Source: Amblyomma americanum
Lineage: Eukaryota; Arthropoda; Arachnida; Ixodida; Ixodidae
Assembly (NCBI RefSeq): GCF_052857255.1
Contig: NW_027526485.1
Coordinates: forward strand, 2,480,001-2,544,000
Length of the DNA: 64,000 bases
Direction: 5' to 3'
Part shown: piece after piece, positions 10,426 to 20,602 of the stretch
Layout of the letters: each line of letters begins with the position of its first letter
Numbering within the stretch: position 1 is the stretch's first letter
Made by a program: the position numbers and the translations under genes
Notes under the pieces: generated by a model
What the model saw: only the letters and a program-made list of their open reading frames with translations
The model's database searches: none
What the model was told of the DNA's origin: nothing

Positions 10426-10653
10426 GAAGCAGTTTCTCGCTTCAACCAAGGAATGGCAACAACCAGCAGAGCTGTTGCAGCACAGCTTGGTTACACGCCT
10501 GGGAGCTGCCTCATTGGTAGGAGCCTTGAAAAAGATAAACAGAGGCTGTGCAGGTCTGATAAGGGTCACACCAATGCTGAAAAGGTGAAGAAGAGGATGG
10601 CCAAGAAGCACAAGCCTGACAGCACCCAGGACTACTGCCCAGGACTTCTGTGA
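10426..10653 (+). pseudogene. C-terminal remnant of a Mutator-type transposase
   Basis: The frame reads VSRFNQGMATTSRAVAAQLG, then YTPGSCLIGRSLEKDKQRLC, a lysine/arginine-rich segment with KRMAKKHKPD, and DYCPGLL before the stop. The order R-F-N-x-G, L-G-x-x-P-G, a K/R-rich linker and a short Y-x-x-G-hydrophobic ending is what I recall for the end of Mutator-like transposases in ticks. The catalytic core is absent. A family search would settle it. Confidence 0.45.
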
Positions 10654-11390
10654 ATGTGTGGCAGATTCAAAGAAAATAGCAAGTGAATTTCTGAGCTTTT
10701 TTTTTTTTGTCAAGTGCCAATGCAATACAGAGGTTTTCATAATCTTTACATGAACAGATTTCTGTAAATTTGGTGTTATTGTGTTCAGCAATGACTGGGC
10801 GGCATGCTAAAGCATTAAATTTTTCCATATGATCAGTAAACAAAAATGGCAGAGTAAGCAAAACTTTGAATGCAATTTTCTCAGCTTTGCTTTTTCGATC
10901 AAATGCCTTTGCCTTACGGAACTTTTCATAATGTTTGCATCGACTGATTTTATTGAAGTAGGTATCATTTTTTTCAGCAACACCTCAGCTACATCCTAAA
11001 GCTTTCCAATTTTCATTAAACCCAATAGACTAGCAATTAGGTCAGATGTAAGCTAATTACTCCCACATTGTTTTTTTTTCCTACTTTGTTATTCATTCAT
11101 GACCTATGTGATGACTTTTTAAAAATTTCTTTAGCTTTAGGATGTGCAATGGGCCCTTAAGAATGACAGCATTACTTTAAAACTAGTTATTTTAATTAAG
11201 AAACCACCATAATGGCCCGTAAGAAAAGACCTACGTGGCATAAATTATTTTGCCATATCTTCATTTCTAGATGAGATATATAAAATCTGGATATATATTT
11301 GGGATTAGCATTCAAAGATATATCTGCATGCCAATTATCAGGAAGATATGTTAAGAAATAAAAAAAAGTTTTCAAGACCCTCATCCCCCC

Positions 11391-11750
11391 TTCGTACCCT
11401 TATGTTGGAGCTCAAATAATTCCTTATTTTGTTGCGTTAAACGTTCCCCCTCCCGCCTTTTAAGTCTCTAGTAAGATGAAGTTATGGCACGCACCAGAAT
11501 TTCGGTGCCTTTATTTGTGTGATTTATTAATATTGCTAGTGCTGTATGACAATTCATGATACTCATCTTCGTCCATTGATTCTATCAGCAAGTGGGCTTG
11601 AATACCATGGAGTAATACAGCAACCTGTGGATCATAAGCTGTTATTGCGAACTGTTGTTTCTCTACAGGGACACTGAAGGGAAGTATCAAAGAGATAATA
11701 AATTTCTATGATATCTGTAATGTCCAAGTAATTCAATAAAACAAAGTGGT
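11391..11750. other. Harbinger intron 2, middle part
   Basis: AT-rich, no frame or repeat recognised. Confidence 0.3.
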
Positions 11751-11880
11751 GGGCTAGTTGGTGATTCATACTTGGAATGAACGACAGTGTAAAAAAGGAC
11801 AACCACAGAAGAGAAACGTTCTTTGTGTCGTGTCCTCTTCTGTGGTTGTCCTTTTTTGCGCTGTCTTCGTTCGAAGTATG
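11751..11880. repeat. Foldback hairpin a (46-bp arms, 21-nt loop)
   Basis: Arms at 11767-11813 and 11835-11880 are near-perfect complements (core AAAAAAGGACAACCACAGAA against its complement). GGGCTAGTTGGTG sits just left of the left arm. Three other hairpins in the window carry the same edge motif. Probably a remnant of a Penelope-like terminal repeat. Confidence 0.75.
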
Positions 11881-12104
11881 TAAGTAATATCTGTATTGTA
11901 TTGCATTTTTGTCTATGAGCTCTTTGTGCATGCTTTCTGTATTTATTGATATTTCACATAAAATACACTCAATTGCATGTTCAGTGCTGTCTATTCCTTC
12001 TTTCTGTATCATCCCATTTTTCGTGCTGCTTTTAAGCCTTGAATGATAAACCAACTGACCCAGAAATCCTTCCTTTGGAACCATTGGACAGATTGGTGGG
12101 GGGG

Positions 12105-12363
12105 GGGGATGTAGAGTAAGCTACTCCCACAACCATGGGCATTATGGCAATCGGGAGCGGAAATGCCACTTGCGTCTTCAAATCGCAGCGCCTAGATGTG
12201 CCAGAGTTCGCACCTCACTTTCCATGTACTTCTGTTCAACTCAACCTCATCAGCTCGGTTTACCCTCGGTCAACCATGCCCCACATGCTTGCAAATGTTT
12301 AACATACATATTGCTTGTTATTGACATTGATCAGTTTGGTATACTGTCTTGTTAAGCTGTTCA
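12105..12363. other. Harbinger intron 2, right part
   Basis: Contains a G-run near 12100. Nothing else recognised. Confidence 0.3.
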
Positions 12364-12720
12364 TTCATTTATTTATTTGTACATACTGCGAGCCATAACT
12401 TTGGCCCAAGCAGGAGTGGCACACAATTATAAAAGCCATAAAACCATTAGCCGCAACAGCCACAAGTCATTTAAAGGACATAAAATCCAACACTCATCAC
12501 AACACCAACACTAGGAGCCGTACAAAAATTCTCCAACTCCTTCACAAAATATTTCGAGTCACATAAACCTAAAGGAAGGCAATTGCACTCCACAACAGTA
12601 TTCAGGAAAAAACTGAACTGAACCCATTGGTTCATGTGAAAGTTGGGGCTAGGGAATGCTGATGTACATGTCTGGATCTTCATATATCTATTTAGTTGTG
12701 TTCAGGAAAACAAAACTTTG
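12364..12720 (-). pseudogene. Probable CR1-like LINE 3' end
   Basis: On the minus strand the segment ends with a stretch close to ATGTACAAATAAATAAATGA, the short-repeat tail of CR1-like LINEs. The preceding sequence, with CACTCCTGCTTGGGCC just before the tail, resembles the 3' non-coding part of LINE copies elsewhere in the window. No intact RT frame is left. Confidence 0.4.
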
Positions 12721-12845
12721 AACCGCTGCCTTCTTTCCAGTTTGGCCATCACAAGTTTGCGTTTTTCTAATATATTGTGGAAGCGGATGATTGCTCTCTT
12801 TTCTGAGATGATAACATGCTGACTTGTATGTTTCATCATGTGCAG

Positions 12846-13337
12846 CTGCCAGTTGTCAGTGAGGCACTGGACGGCTCAGAAGTGCTCCTGTCATGGGAGG
12901 ACAGCCTGCCTGAAGGAAGCAGAAGAGACGACCTCTCACAACTTGCGGCCAGCTCTCCGATTTGCAGTGCCAGTGCTGCAGTACCTGTACTGCAAAGCAC
13001 AGGCAACAGCAGTGGCGACACAAGCAGAGCCAGTGCTGGCGCAAGCAACAGTGCTACTGCAGGGGCAAGGAGCAGTGCCGGTGCTGGCACAAGCGCCAAA
13101 AGAAGGGAACCCCAAAAGAGCCTCCACAAGCGACAAGGATCTGCTATAGAGCAGCTAGTTGCCGTCCATAAAGGAGAAAGCGAGGCAGCAGCAAAGGCCG
13201 ACCACAAGGCACACAAAATGCGCAAGATAATGGTGCGCCTTCAGAAGGAAGCGAATGCCATAAATGCAAGCATGGTGCAACTGCTTTTAAAATTTCTAGA
13301 CAACAAAGAAAATAATAACTCGCTCAATAAAGAGTGA
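12846..13337 (+). CDS. Harbinger Myb-like protein, terminal exon
   Basis: The acceptor TTTCATCATGTGCAG precedes base 12846 and the exon enters in phase 0, matching the end of exon 2 (VEESLE). It encodes about 163 residues to a TGA at 13337. It starts LPVVSEALDGSEVLLSW. The middle is a serine/alanine/glycine-rich linker with SAGASNSATAGARSS-like repeats. The end is basic and helical (KADHKAHKMRKIMVRLQ, ANAINASMVQLLLKFLDNK), probably a coiled coil. This is the usual plan of the Harbinger second ORF. The exon itself is open, but exons 1-2 are broken, so the gene is a pseudogene overall. Confidence 0.65.
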   Translation: MPVVSEALDGSEVLLSWEDSLPEGSRRDDLSQLAASSPICSASAAVPVLQSTGNSSGDTSRASAGASNSATAGARSSAGAGTSAKRREPQKSLHKRQGSAIEQLVAVHKGESEAAAKADHKAHKMRKIMVRLQKEANAINASMVQLLLKFLDNKENNNSLNKE

Positions 13338-13794
13338 TTAAAACAGCTGGAAGTTATTTGATATTACAGTATGTGATGAGATGAAAGGTCTTTTACTGCT
13401 GAAAGTTTTGTGTTGTGTTTTGTGTTGTGCTTGACAAGGTACCAACAAGTTGCTGATTGGCAATGTGGCAAGACGATGGCCAGTTATACACGAAAATTAT
13501 GAGCAAACAGCAAGTGATAGAATAGCTGCCAACACGCAGACCATGTGGCACAAACACAATAATGAAAAAGGTAGTACAATGGCAATGAAACAGCAACATA
13601 AACAGCAGTGCTCAACAAGAATGAATCATATAAAAATGGAAAGCTCATGCTGGCATTTTACTATCGTCTGTGAGCAAAACTGTTTGAAGAAAGAGATTTG
13701 TTTACAGGAAGTAATGAAATCTTCATTATTAGTTCATTAGAGATGGTTGCATGTAGGTGAAGGTTTGTTAGTCATAAGGAATACTAGTAGTTAA
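13338..13794. other. Between the two Harbinger genes, non-coding
   Basis: AT-rich, no frame with recognisable content. Contains the 3' end of the Myb-like gene. Confidence 0.3.
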
Positions 13795-13966
13795 TAGCCA
13801 CGACGGCGGTTTTTCAATGGAGGTGCAAAGCAAGACACTCGTGTACTGTGCAATGTCAGTGCATGTTAATGAATCCCATGTGGTCGAAAATTTTGCAGCC
13901 CTTCACTACGGCATCACTCATAGCCCAAGCCGCTTTGGAACGTTAAACTCCATAAACCAAACCTAT
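13795..13966 (+). repeat. Ruka-type SINE body, head missing
   Basis: Matches in order the bodies at 23160 and 30112: GTACTGTGCAATGTCAGTGC, a CATGTGGTCGAAA segment, CAGCCCTTCACTACGGCATC and a final GGAACGTTAAACTCCATAAA. The tRNA-like head with A and B boxes is absent or replaced. Orientation is opposite to the other two copies. It is diverged, so old. Confidence 0.75.
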
Positions 13967-14074
13967 TTTATGAAGAACATGTAGGTTACGAAAATTACAC
14001 TAGTTGTAACCTTCATAACCTTCACCCCAGTAGGGAGTATGCATCATGTGCGTGCAATGGTAGCCATTTAAGGT

Positions 14075-14310
14075 GAGCCGAACCCAGAGTCTGCTCCTTC
14101 AATAATGTGTGCGTAGCCCTGTTCAGGGCTGTTCCCTCTTGGTAGAGGTGTCCTTCTTAGCTGCTCTTGAGTTCCCCACGGACTGGGTTCTAGCTCAAGG
14201 CAAGGTGCTTGGCCAGGGCGCCCCGACAGCCACACCTGACATCTCTTCCCGGTTGCTTGTGCACACCGGCTGAGGCCGCCTGTCATCAGCGCTCTGCACC
14301 ACACCAAACT
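14075..14310 (-). pseudogene. Detached C-terminus of the Harbinger transposase
   Basis: Joining the sequence across the TA target of the nested pogo element continues the Harbinger frame region past CVLHNICEQLSDH. The segment here contains frames such as SRCAQATGKRC, but the reading frame is not certain. Listed because removal of the pogo element restores the neighbourhood. Confidence 0.45.
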
Positions 14311-14311
14311 A

Positions 14312-16121
14312 CCGTATAAACGCGTGTAAGGGCCGCACTTTTTTTCCCAGATTCGGGGGGGCAAATTTCGGGGTGCGGCCCATACACGAGATTTTCGAGA
14401 AAAAAAAAAATTTTTTTTAAATGAAACCAAACCAATTTGGAATGCGCGGCATTTATTTACCGTTCAGGCATCACTCACGGAGTCTTCAGACTCCGAGCTG
14501 GTGCTGTGTTCAGGTAAATGTTCAGCCCACAGAAAGTCGTCTTCGGTCCCATCTAAACTGTTTGAAATTCCGGTCACTTTGAAACTCCGGGTTACAATGT
14601 CGGTCGACACGGAATTCCACGCGGACAAAATCCATCCAAGCACAGTCGCGAGCGGTGCCCTCTTAAGCCGCCCTGTTGGCGTCTCGTCGTGATTGCCATT
14701 GGCCATCCATTCCGAATACTGCCTTCGAAATTTAACCTTAAAAGGCCGATTGATGCTTACATCCAGGGGTTGCAGCATGCCGGTGAGGCCGCCCGGTATC
14801 ACGGCCATGTCTGTGCGGATACCGCGCAGGCGTTCCTTAACCCTACCCGTCAAGTGACCGCGGAAGCTGTCCAAGACGAGGAGCGATCGTCAGGCCAGCA
14901 TGGCGCCTGGGCGCTTCTCCCAAACGCTTTTTACCCAGTCGAGCACAAGCTCATCGTCCATCCAGCCCTTTTCTTGGGCGCGAATTACAATTCCCTTGGG
15001 GAAAACGCCTTTAGGAATCGATTTTCTTTTCAGGATGACATAGGGGGGCAGCTTCCGCCCGTCCGCGGTGACGCACAGCATAACGGTACACCGTTGGCAC
15101 TCCGCGCTGGTTGTCCGCACGAAAACACTCTTCTTTCCTTTCAGTTCAACTGTGCAGCTCTCGGGACAGTCGAACCACACGGGGGTCTGGTCAGCGTTCG
15201 CTATCTGCGAAAATATATAGTTGTGCTCACGACGCAGACCGATGACATACTTCTGAAAGCTGAGCACCTTGTCGGTGTAGTCGGGGGGCAGCCGCTGGCA
15301 CAGCGTGGTCCTTCGCCGAAATGATAGGCCCTTCCTCTTCAGAAATCTTCGTACCCAGCCGGCACTAGCCTTGAAGTCCTCGAGCGGTATGCTTTTAGCA
15401 CGCGCCAAGGCTTGTGCCCTCACGCGCAGCATGTCCGTTGTCAACGCGTAGCCGTTGTTCCGCACTTCCATTGAATAGCATAGCAGCTCTTCTTCTAGCT
15501 CAGGAAATTTGCATGGCTTGCCTCAGAAAGCGTGCTTTTTGGAGCTTGTATTCTTCAACGCATCCCTTTGTCCGCACCACCGTCGGACACACTTCTCGTC
15601 CACGTCAAATTTCTGCCCGCGACACGCTTGCCGTGTTTGAGAGCGAACTCCACTACTTTCAGTTTAAAGCCCGCCGTGTAGCTGTTGAGGTGCTTGCCCA
15701 TCGTGCAACAGTGACAATGCTCGGAGGCAGTTCATGAAAAAGTGAAGAACGACAGCGCACGAGAGCAACAACTATGCCGAGCGACCACGCTAACACAACC
15801 ACCACAAAACGCATGCTTTGACAGCCAGAACAGAACAAAGTTAGACCTGGCGATACCGATGCCGATACGGATAGCGGAAGTACAGTAGCAGAAGCTCGCG
15901 GCAGAAGAAAAGATGATGATGATGACCCGCGGCCTCGGGCGCCATCCATGGGCGGCACCTCGAAGCTCCTGTGCGCATGTATTTCGAAGGCTATTCTTGC
16001 GTGTTTCCTGGAAAGTTTGGGTGCGGCCCTTACACGGATTTTTTTTTTATTTCAAATATTTCCTTTGGGAATACGGGGTGCGGCCCTTACACGGGTGCGG
16101 CCCTTACACGCGTTTATACGG
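14312..16121 (-). mobile_element. pogo-family transposon with perfect TIRs (1.8 kb), nested in Harbinger
   Basis: CCGTATAAACGCGTGTAAGG plus GCCGCAC at 14312 is exactly mirrored by GTGCGGCCCTTACACGCG plus TTTATACGG ending at 16121. TA lies on both sides (14310-14311 and 16122-16123). The inner right end repeats the word GTGCGGCCCTTACACG three times. The transposase gene is on the minus strand. The insertion splits the C-terminal coding region of the Harbinger transposase, so it came later. Confidence 0.9.
14464..15701 (-). pseudogene. pogo-like transposase (Brinker-type HTH, CENP-B HTH, DDE_1), nearly intact
   Basis: The start at 15701 gives MGKHLNSYTAGFKLKVVEFA, a Brinker/POGK-style DNA-binding domain ending in KFDVDEKCVRRW after a one-base frameshift. 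Another stop lies just before YSMEVRNNGYAL. A CENP-B-like helix-turn-helix follows (FKASAGWVRRFLKRKGL). The DDE_1 core has D in NADQTPVWFD, D in LLVLDSFRGHL and D in LQPLDVSINRPF, so the triad is present. A single in-frame TGA near 14890 splits the core. The end is acidic and serine-rich (STSSESEDSVSDA). About 400 residues in all, normal for pogo proteins. A small number of lesions suggests recent death. Confidence 0.85.
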
Positions 16122-16123
16122 TA

Positions 16124-17330
16124 GCTTGAATCACAGTGGTCACTAAGCTGCTCACAAATGTTGTGCAGCACACAAGCAGCACGGATCACATAACTGACAT
16201 TGTGGATGTCATACTCAAGGCCGTTCAGCACCATTCTAAAGCGCGCCCTGACACGTCCAAAAGCATTTTCGACAACACGTCTGGCACTCGGCAGCCGGTA
16301 GTTAAAGGTCTGTGAGGGGGACCCAGAGGCACCTGGAAGGGGTACAGCTTCATCAGATGCGTCTGCAAGGGGAAAGCTTGATCACCAAGAATTGTGCCAA
16401 CTCCCACACCTTCAATGAGCTATGTTTCTTGTCGGAACAACTCACCAGCCAGAGTAGCTGGCAGTCGAGACTTCTGAAACAGTGCCGGGTCATTGTTCCT
16501 ACCAGGGCTCCCAACATTAGTGCATAGGAACCTGTATTTGTGGTCGACGACAGCAAGTAGAGCGACACTGTACCACCCCTTATGATTGTATTATTCAGCA
16601 GCTTCTTGCTTTGGGGGGCACACCTCGATATGACAGCCATCCACTGCACCGGCACCTTGAGAGAAACCACAGACTGCTGTGAATTTACACATGTGCTCGT
16701 AAAGCTCAGCTGGTGTTGGGAAATGCACAAACCGTGCTTCCAACTACTCCACTACCACGCCGGAAAATTTGCGAAATATTAAATTAACGCAGTGACTGCT
16801 GTGAATTTACACATGTGCTCGTGAAGCTCAGCTGGTGTTGGGAAATGCACAAATCGTGCTTCCAACTGCTCCACAACCACGCTGCAAAATTCGTGAAATA
16901 TTAAATTAACTGATGCAGTGCTAACGCCAAACAAGTTGGCAGTAGTCCGCTCTTCTGCTGATGTTGCGAGGCGGTACAAGCCAATCACCACGCGTTTCTC
17001 CAGTGGAATCGCTTTCCGCATGTTGGTATCTTGCCGGCTCATGCTTCCACAAACAGCCACCGTGTACCGGAATGTGCCACGGTTGATCCGAAAGTTTTTT
17101 CGGAGTCCGCTGTCCGGAAGGTGCGGAAGCGTGGTCTCGTACCGCGTGTCTGGGCGCGGGTACGCTGACAGATCACAGACGGACAGGTGCGCCGCCGCCA
17201 ACAAAAAGAGCTTCGGACGCCCCCGGTGTCACTTCGTCTCTTCAAGCATGACAATTTCAGCGCTTAGCGCCAGCATCTGTACGCGCAGGCGTTGTAGCGC
17301 TGCCTGATGCGCCACGAATGCAGCCCAAAA
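16124..17330 (-). pseudogene. HARBI1-type DDE transposase (PIF/Harbinger), frameshifted
   Basis: From the 5' end on minus: an MLALSAEIVMLEE start region, TRYETTLPHLPDSGLRKNFR, an HTH-like stretch EERTTANLFGVSTASVNLIF, then the nuclease blocks. D lies in GAVDGCHIEV-like sequence, D in GRNNDPALFQKS, D in ILGDQAFPLQ, and E in ARRVVENAFGRVRARFRMVL. The block order and the closing VIRAACVLHNICEQL are those of DDE_Tnp_4/HARBI1 proteins. The gene is dead: it has several frameshifts, a stop near NNTIIRG, a 122-bp tandem duplication (16672-16915), and its end is cut off by the pogo insertion. It would have acted with the Myb-like protein of the same element. Confidence 0.85.
16672..16915. repeat. 122-bp tandem duplication inside the Harbinger transposase
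   Basis: GACTGCTGTGAATTTACACA begins a unit at 16672 and again at 16794. The two units match with a few substitutions and both end near GAAATATTAAATTAAC. The duplication breaks the coding frame. Confidence 0.85.
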
Positions 17331-17614
17331 TTGAGCGTCGCCCTCGTTCGCGACAGGCCTGCTAAGGGCCAACATAGGCTTGACACACAAGACATCCGCA
17401 GGATCTTAACTACACAAGCACAGCACTCACTGTGAAAGAAAAGCCACGAAAATAAACAACGACAGCAGTGAGCAGCGATGCGTCGCAGCGAGCAGTCACG
17501 GGGAAAAGAGGCTGAAGTAGCCAAACTAGAACGCGCAGTCGGCTACGAAGTCGACTGTGATCATTGTTTAGAACTTGTTTTTAGCAGGACTTGTCGGGCT
17601 AGTTGGTTGATCAT
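17331..17614. other. Upstream of the Harbinger transposase, non-coding
   Basis: Probable 5' region of the transposase on minus. GGGCTAGTTGGTT at 17596 marks the edge of hairpin b. Confidence 0.35.
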
Positions 17615-17713
17615 AATGCAAAAAAGACGAACTGCGCAACAAGAACACGGACGAAAGGGAGGCTGCCTCCCTTTCGTCCGTGTTCTTGTTGCGCAGTTCG
17701 TCTTTTTTGCATT
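17596..17713. repeat. Foldback hairpin b: perfect palindrome, 49-bp arms
   Basis: Arm 17615-17663 (AATGCAAAAAAGACGAACTG onward) and arm 17665-17713 are exact complements with one base between them. GGGCTAGTTGGTT precedes the left arm. It is part of the four-member hairpin family and is the youngest-looking member because the arms are identical. Confidence 0.92.
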
Positions 17714-18229
17714 GTTTTTAGATTTCGGCTAACAACAACCACAAGCACAAAGAAAAAAGTTTTTAAGCCGGCCTTAGCACAAGAAACAATGTTTTTCCTC
17801 TTAAGTGTTCTTTTCAACGTAGCCCTGTTTAATAATATGCCTGAGTGGGCGACGTTTTAACTTCAATGAGGCGAGTATCACATGATCTGTTTCGTCGCAC
17901 TAACCGAGATGGCTAAACTGTGTGTAAGCGCGGCGAACTGCAGTTAACTCTAACCCTGGTTAAACGCCTTAACTGTAGTAAAGCTTAACCACGGTTAAGG
18001 CTGCCCGTGTAAAGAGGGTATAAGCGTTCCCTACACGCAAACACAACACCCCCTGGAGCTGAAAACGCTCTTTCGCTTGACATACAAGTAGCAGGTATAG
18101 CCAGGTACTGCATGCACAATTTGCTCAAATGGGGGTACTTGGAGCGGCCAGTGGACTGCCACCATCCACAAGGGTCTTTGCTTGCCCCTTTCCAGTAGAA
18201 CCTCCTCTCTATAAGCTGCTACTTCTTTG

Positions 18230-19601
18230 TTAGCAGCAGCTTTTGCCTACATCTGTTCCTTGTTCATAACCACAGAATCAAAAGCACTCCACACACAGGA
18301 TGCCACCGAAGGGCACGACTTTGATGGTGCCTTGACTGTGTCTGCATTGGGTATCACTTCAAGTTCCATTGCCACGAGATCCTTGAGCCACATCAAATGG
18401 CCAGATGCATCATGAACTACTATTGCCTTGAATTGTGGATGCAAGAACGTAGCCATACTGGCAGCTTCATCAAAGAGATCCTTGGCAAAGTGAACCTTGA
18501 CAGACTTCGCAAGGTTTTTGGCAAAGCTATGGTTGCCACCAGTGGTTTCAAGGCAGTGCAGTATGCCAAAGATAACTGGAATCTGGCAGGAAAGTGAAGG
18601 GTACTTTTCAGTACTTGCAATCACAGTTGCCTCACATAATGGCTTTAGGCCCTCCACAAATTCAGTTGCATTTCTCCACTCTGGAGAGTCCAAACTATCA
18701 ACAGCAGTGTCAGACGAAGCAAGCTCGAGTGTGATGGCTTCTTTGAGCGCAAGCAGCTGTGAAAGCAAGAGGTACTGACTATTCCACCTTGTTTCTACGT
18801 CCTGAACAACATGAAGCACTTCCATGTTCAGCTGCTTCTGCCGGTCCTCAAGTCCTTTCTCTGCTGCAGGGCTATGCTTATAGTGTCCGACAATTGTCCT
18901 TGCTTTCTTGCACAGCCTACTCATGGCTGGTGTACACGACCTGGCGTCACTGATGGCCAGCTGAAGCGTGTGAGCAAAGCATGCCCGCTCCAACCATGGC
19001 AAGATTCTCGCAGCAGCTCGAATGTTACGGCCATTGTCTGTTACAATGTACTTGACACAGTCGTTGGGTATCTACCACTCGGAGCATAACTGCTCCAATT
19101 AAGTAGCAATGTCAATAGATAACTGAGCTTCAGGCATATGGCGCACGTTCAAGGTGAACCGTGCCATCTCGAACTGAGGACTGAGAAAGTGGCAGGTTAG
19201 GCTTAAAAAGCTCTCATTAGCACGGGAACGCCAAAGTTCACTGGTGAAGGCTAAGGCACTTGTGCCATCTGCAAGAGCTTTATGAAGCTCAGATCTCAAC
19301 TTTGTAAGATGGCAGAGTATAGCCCGGTACTGCTTCTTTCATAAGCACTCCGAAGACGTGGTCTCTGACAATACTGTATGGCTGAAGTTCCAAAGCAATC
19401 ATATCTCTGACTTGGATTGCTGCCGACCGGCAGAAGGCTTTTCAATATTCAGTAATGTTAGAATATTCGCACAATCTTGATGTATTCGGTAATTTTCGAA
19501 TATTCGGAAAACTCCGAATATTGACTTCTCAAATCGAATACGAACCGAATAACAAAAATATTTGATTCGTATTCAAAACTTCGAATATTCTCACACCCCT
19601 A
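18230..19601 (-). mobile_element. hAT transposon remnant
   Basis: Read on the minus strand, the right edge starts AGGGGTGTGAGAATATTCGA at about 19600, followed by AT-rich ATTCGAAT-type words. This is a hAT terminal region of the AGGGGTG class. Coding for a ZBED/hAT transposase follows. No matching other end was found near 18.0-18.2 kb, so the element is truncated at its 3' side. Confidence 0.75.
18247..19430 (-). pseudogene. hAT (ZBED-like) transposase, truncated
   Basis: N-terminal pieces: MIALELQPYSIVRDHVFGVL, then FTSELWRSRANESFLSLTCH and MARFTLNVRHMPEA, the first RNase-H-like catalytic block. The usual D of T-S/T-D-x-W is E here. A frameshift region follows. Then a 251-residue frame: CFAHTLQLAISDA (the C/H-containing block), VVQDVETRWNSQYLLLSQLL (W of the R-W block), and a helical insert to SGHLMWLKDLVAMEL. 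The C-terminal dimerisation block with its catalytic E is not visible. The product cannot be active. Confidence 0.82.
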
Positions 19602-20169
19602 ACAAATAGTCAGAGGACATTCGCCTTCCACGACTTCCGGAACAAGTCTTCGAGCTGACTGCCTTTCCTTACTCACATTATGCGCGGTTGAAAACTTTCC
19701 TTTTTGCTATCCCGAAATTGATATGCCCTATGTAGAAACTCCCAGCTGAATGCCAGCAACGGCAGCAATGACTCGCCATCAGGTGGTGGCACAGGGGCAT
19801 TCTTCCCACTCCCTTTCAGTCAGTGCCACCCTACCGAAAGTGTAGCCGTGACGTCACGCCTGCAGCAAATGGCAGTGCCAGGCTCCCTAACAAGACATCG
19901 GGACAGTTATGCCTTTTGTAAAAGTAGTTGCAAAAACTACCATTACGCAGTGCACTCGCCGTTTGCACGGGGCAACAACGCTCGCGACGACCGAGAGGTA
20001 ACCCACGGGTCGAGCCTCCGAATGCACTCCCCCTCCTCCCCTCTACACATTTGCTGCCCTGCACCACAGGTGGCGTCGTCCAAGGCGTGGCGGACACTGC
20101 AGCTATCCCGCTGTGCATTTTCAATGCGAACGCGCTGTAGGCCATCTCGATGGCAAAAGAGAGCGTCCC
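19602..20169. other. Intron, nothing recognised
   Basis: GC-richer than surroundings at 19960-20100. No exon with splice sites recognised. Confidence 0.3.
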
Positions 20170-20460
20170 ATTATCTCGAATGGCAACAATGGAGAACAAA
20201 TAGCCAAGCCTATCCAAGCCAGTCCATCCGATTCACTCCGTCAGCGCCCGCAAATTCTGTTTAAATCAAAGATGGCGTCTTTCATGATGGTGGAGAACGG
20301 TTTGGTTGCGACAGCGATGGTCACTCGCGTCTATATTAGGCCAAAATAATGAACTTTCAGTTGTGAAACAATCTCCACAGTATTGCTGGCGTCTGTTTTA
20401 GTCCGATAAATCGAACTCTTTGACTCCACTAAGTCCGAAATAACAGTCGTGGATATGTAC
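20170..20460 (+). repeat. Dispersed repeat copy 1 (shared with 22360-22700)
   Basis: Ordered matches with the copy at 22360: AAGCCAGTCCATC, a CAAAGATGGCG/CCAAGATGGCG word, GGTTGCGACAGCGATG, GTCTATATTAGGCCAAAA, CAATCTCCACAGTATT, and an end in GACTCCACTAAGTCCGAAAT. Both copies run the same way. Probably a MITE; ends not defined. Confidence 0.6.
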
Positions 20461-20602
20461 ACGTTCCCATGAGGTGCACAGCAGTTCCTCAGTGAGCTCC
20501 GAAAAATTGGTCAGCTGGTGCACATTTTTTTTTTGGTCCAGGCTTTGACACCCTCAGGGATGCAACCAGCCCACAACAACCAGAGGAGTTTCCAGCACTC
20601 AC

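Larger units (their letters stand above)
9093..11390 (+). mobile_element. Internally deleted Mutator-like element nested in a Harbinger intron
   Basis: GGGGGGACGCGGGTCTTGAA at 9093 is mirrored by TTCAAGACCCTCATCCCCCC ending at 11390. This gives an 18-20 bp inverted repeat with a few mismatches. Inside are a GC-rich leader, a short basic N-terminal frame (9745-9819) and a C-terminal frame (ending 10653) separated by a deletion and repeats. The C-terminal peptide fits, from memory, the tail of the Mutator-type transposase common in arthropod genomes. No clear 8-9 bp target duplication was found at the edges. Confidence 0.45.
7250..18013. mobile_element. Large PIF/Harbinger transposon with nested insertions (10.8 kb)
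   Basis: The left end TTTACACGGGCGGCCTTAAC (7250) and the right end are inverted repeats. The complement of the right end at 18013 reads TTTACACGGGCAGCCTTAAC. More internal copies of TTAACCAC/GTGGTTAA-type words follow at both ends. Between them lie the two genes expected of this superfamily: a Myb/SANT-like protein on plus and a HARBI1-type DDE transposase on minus. The original element would be much shorter. It has been enlarged by a Mutator-like element, two foldback hairpins, a Ruka SINE and a pogo element. A 3-bp target duplication is not evident, so one end may be damaged. Confidence 0.75.

Noticed and set aside
12836..13225. Minus frame of 129 codons rich in L/A/S
   Set aside because: Antisense of the S/A-rich terminal exon of the Harbinger Myb-like gene.
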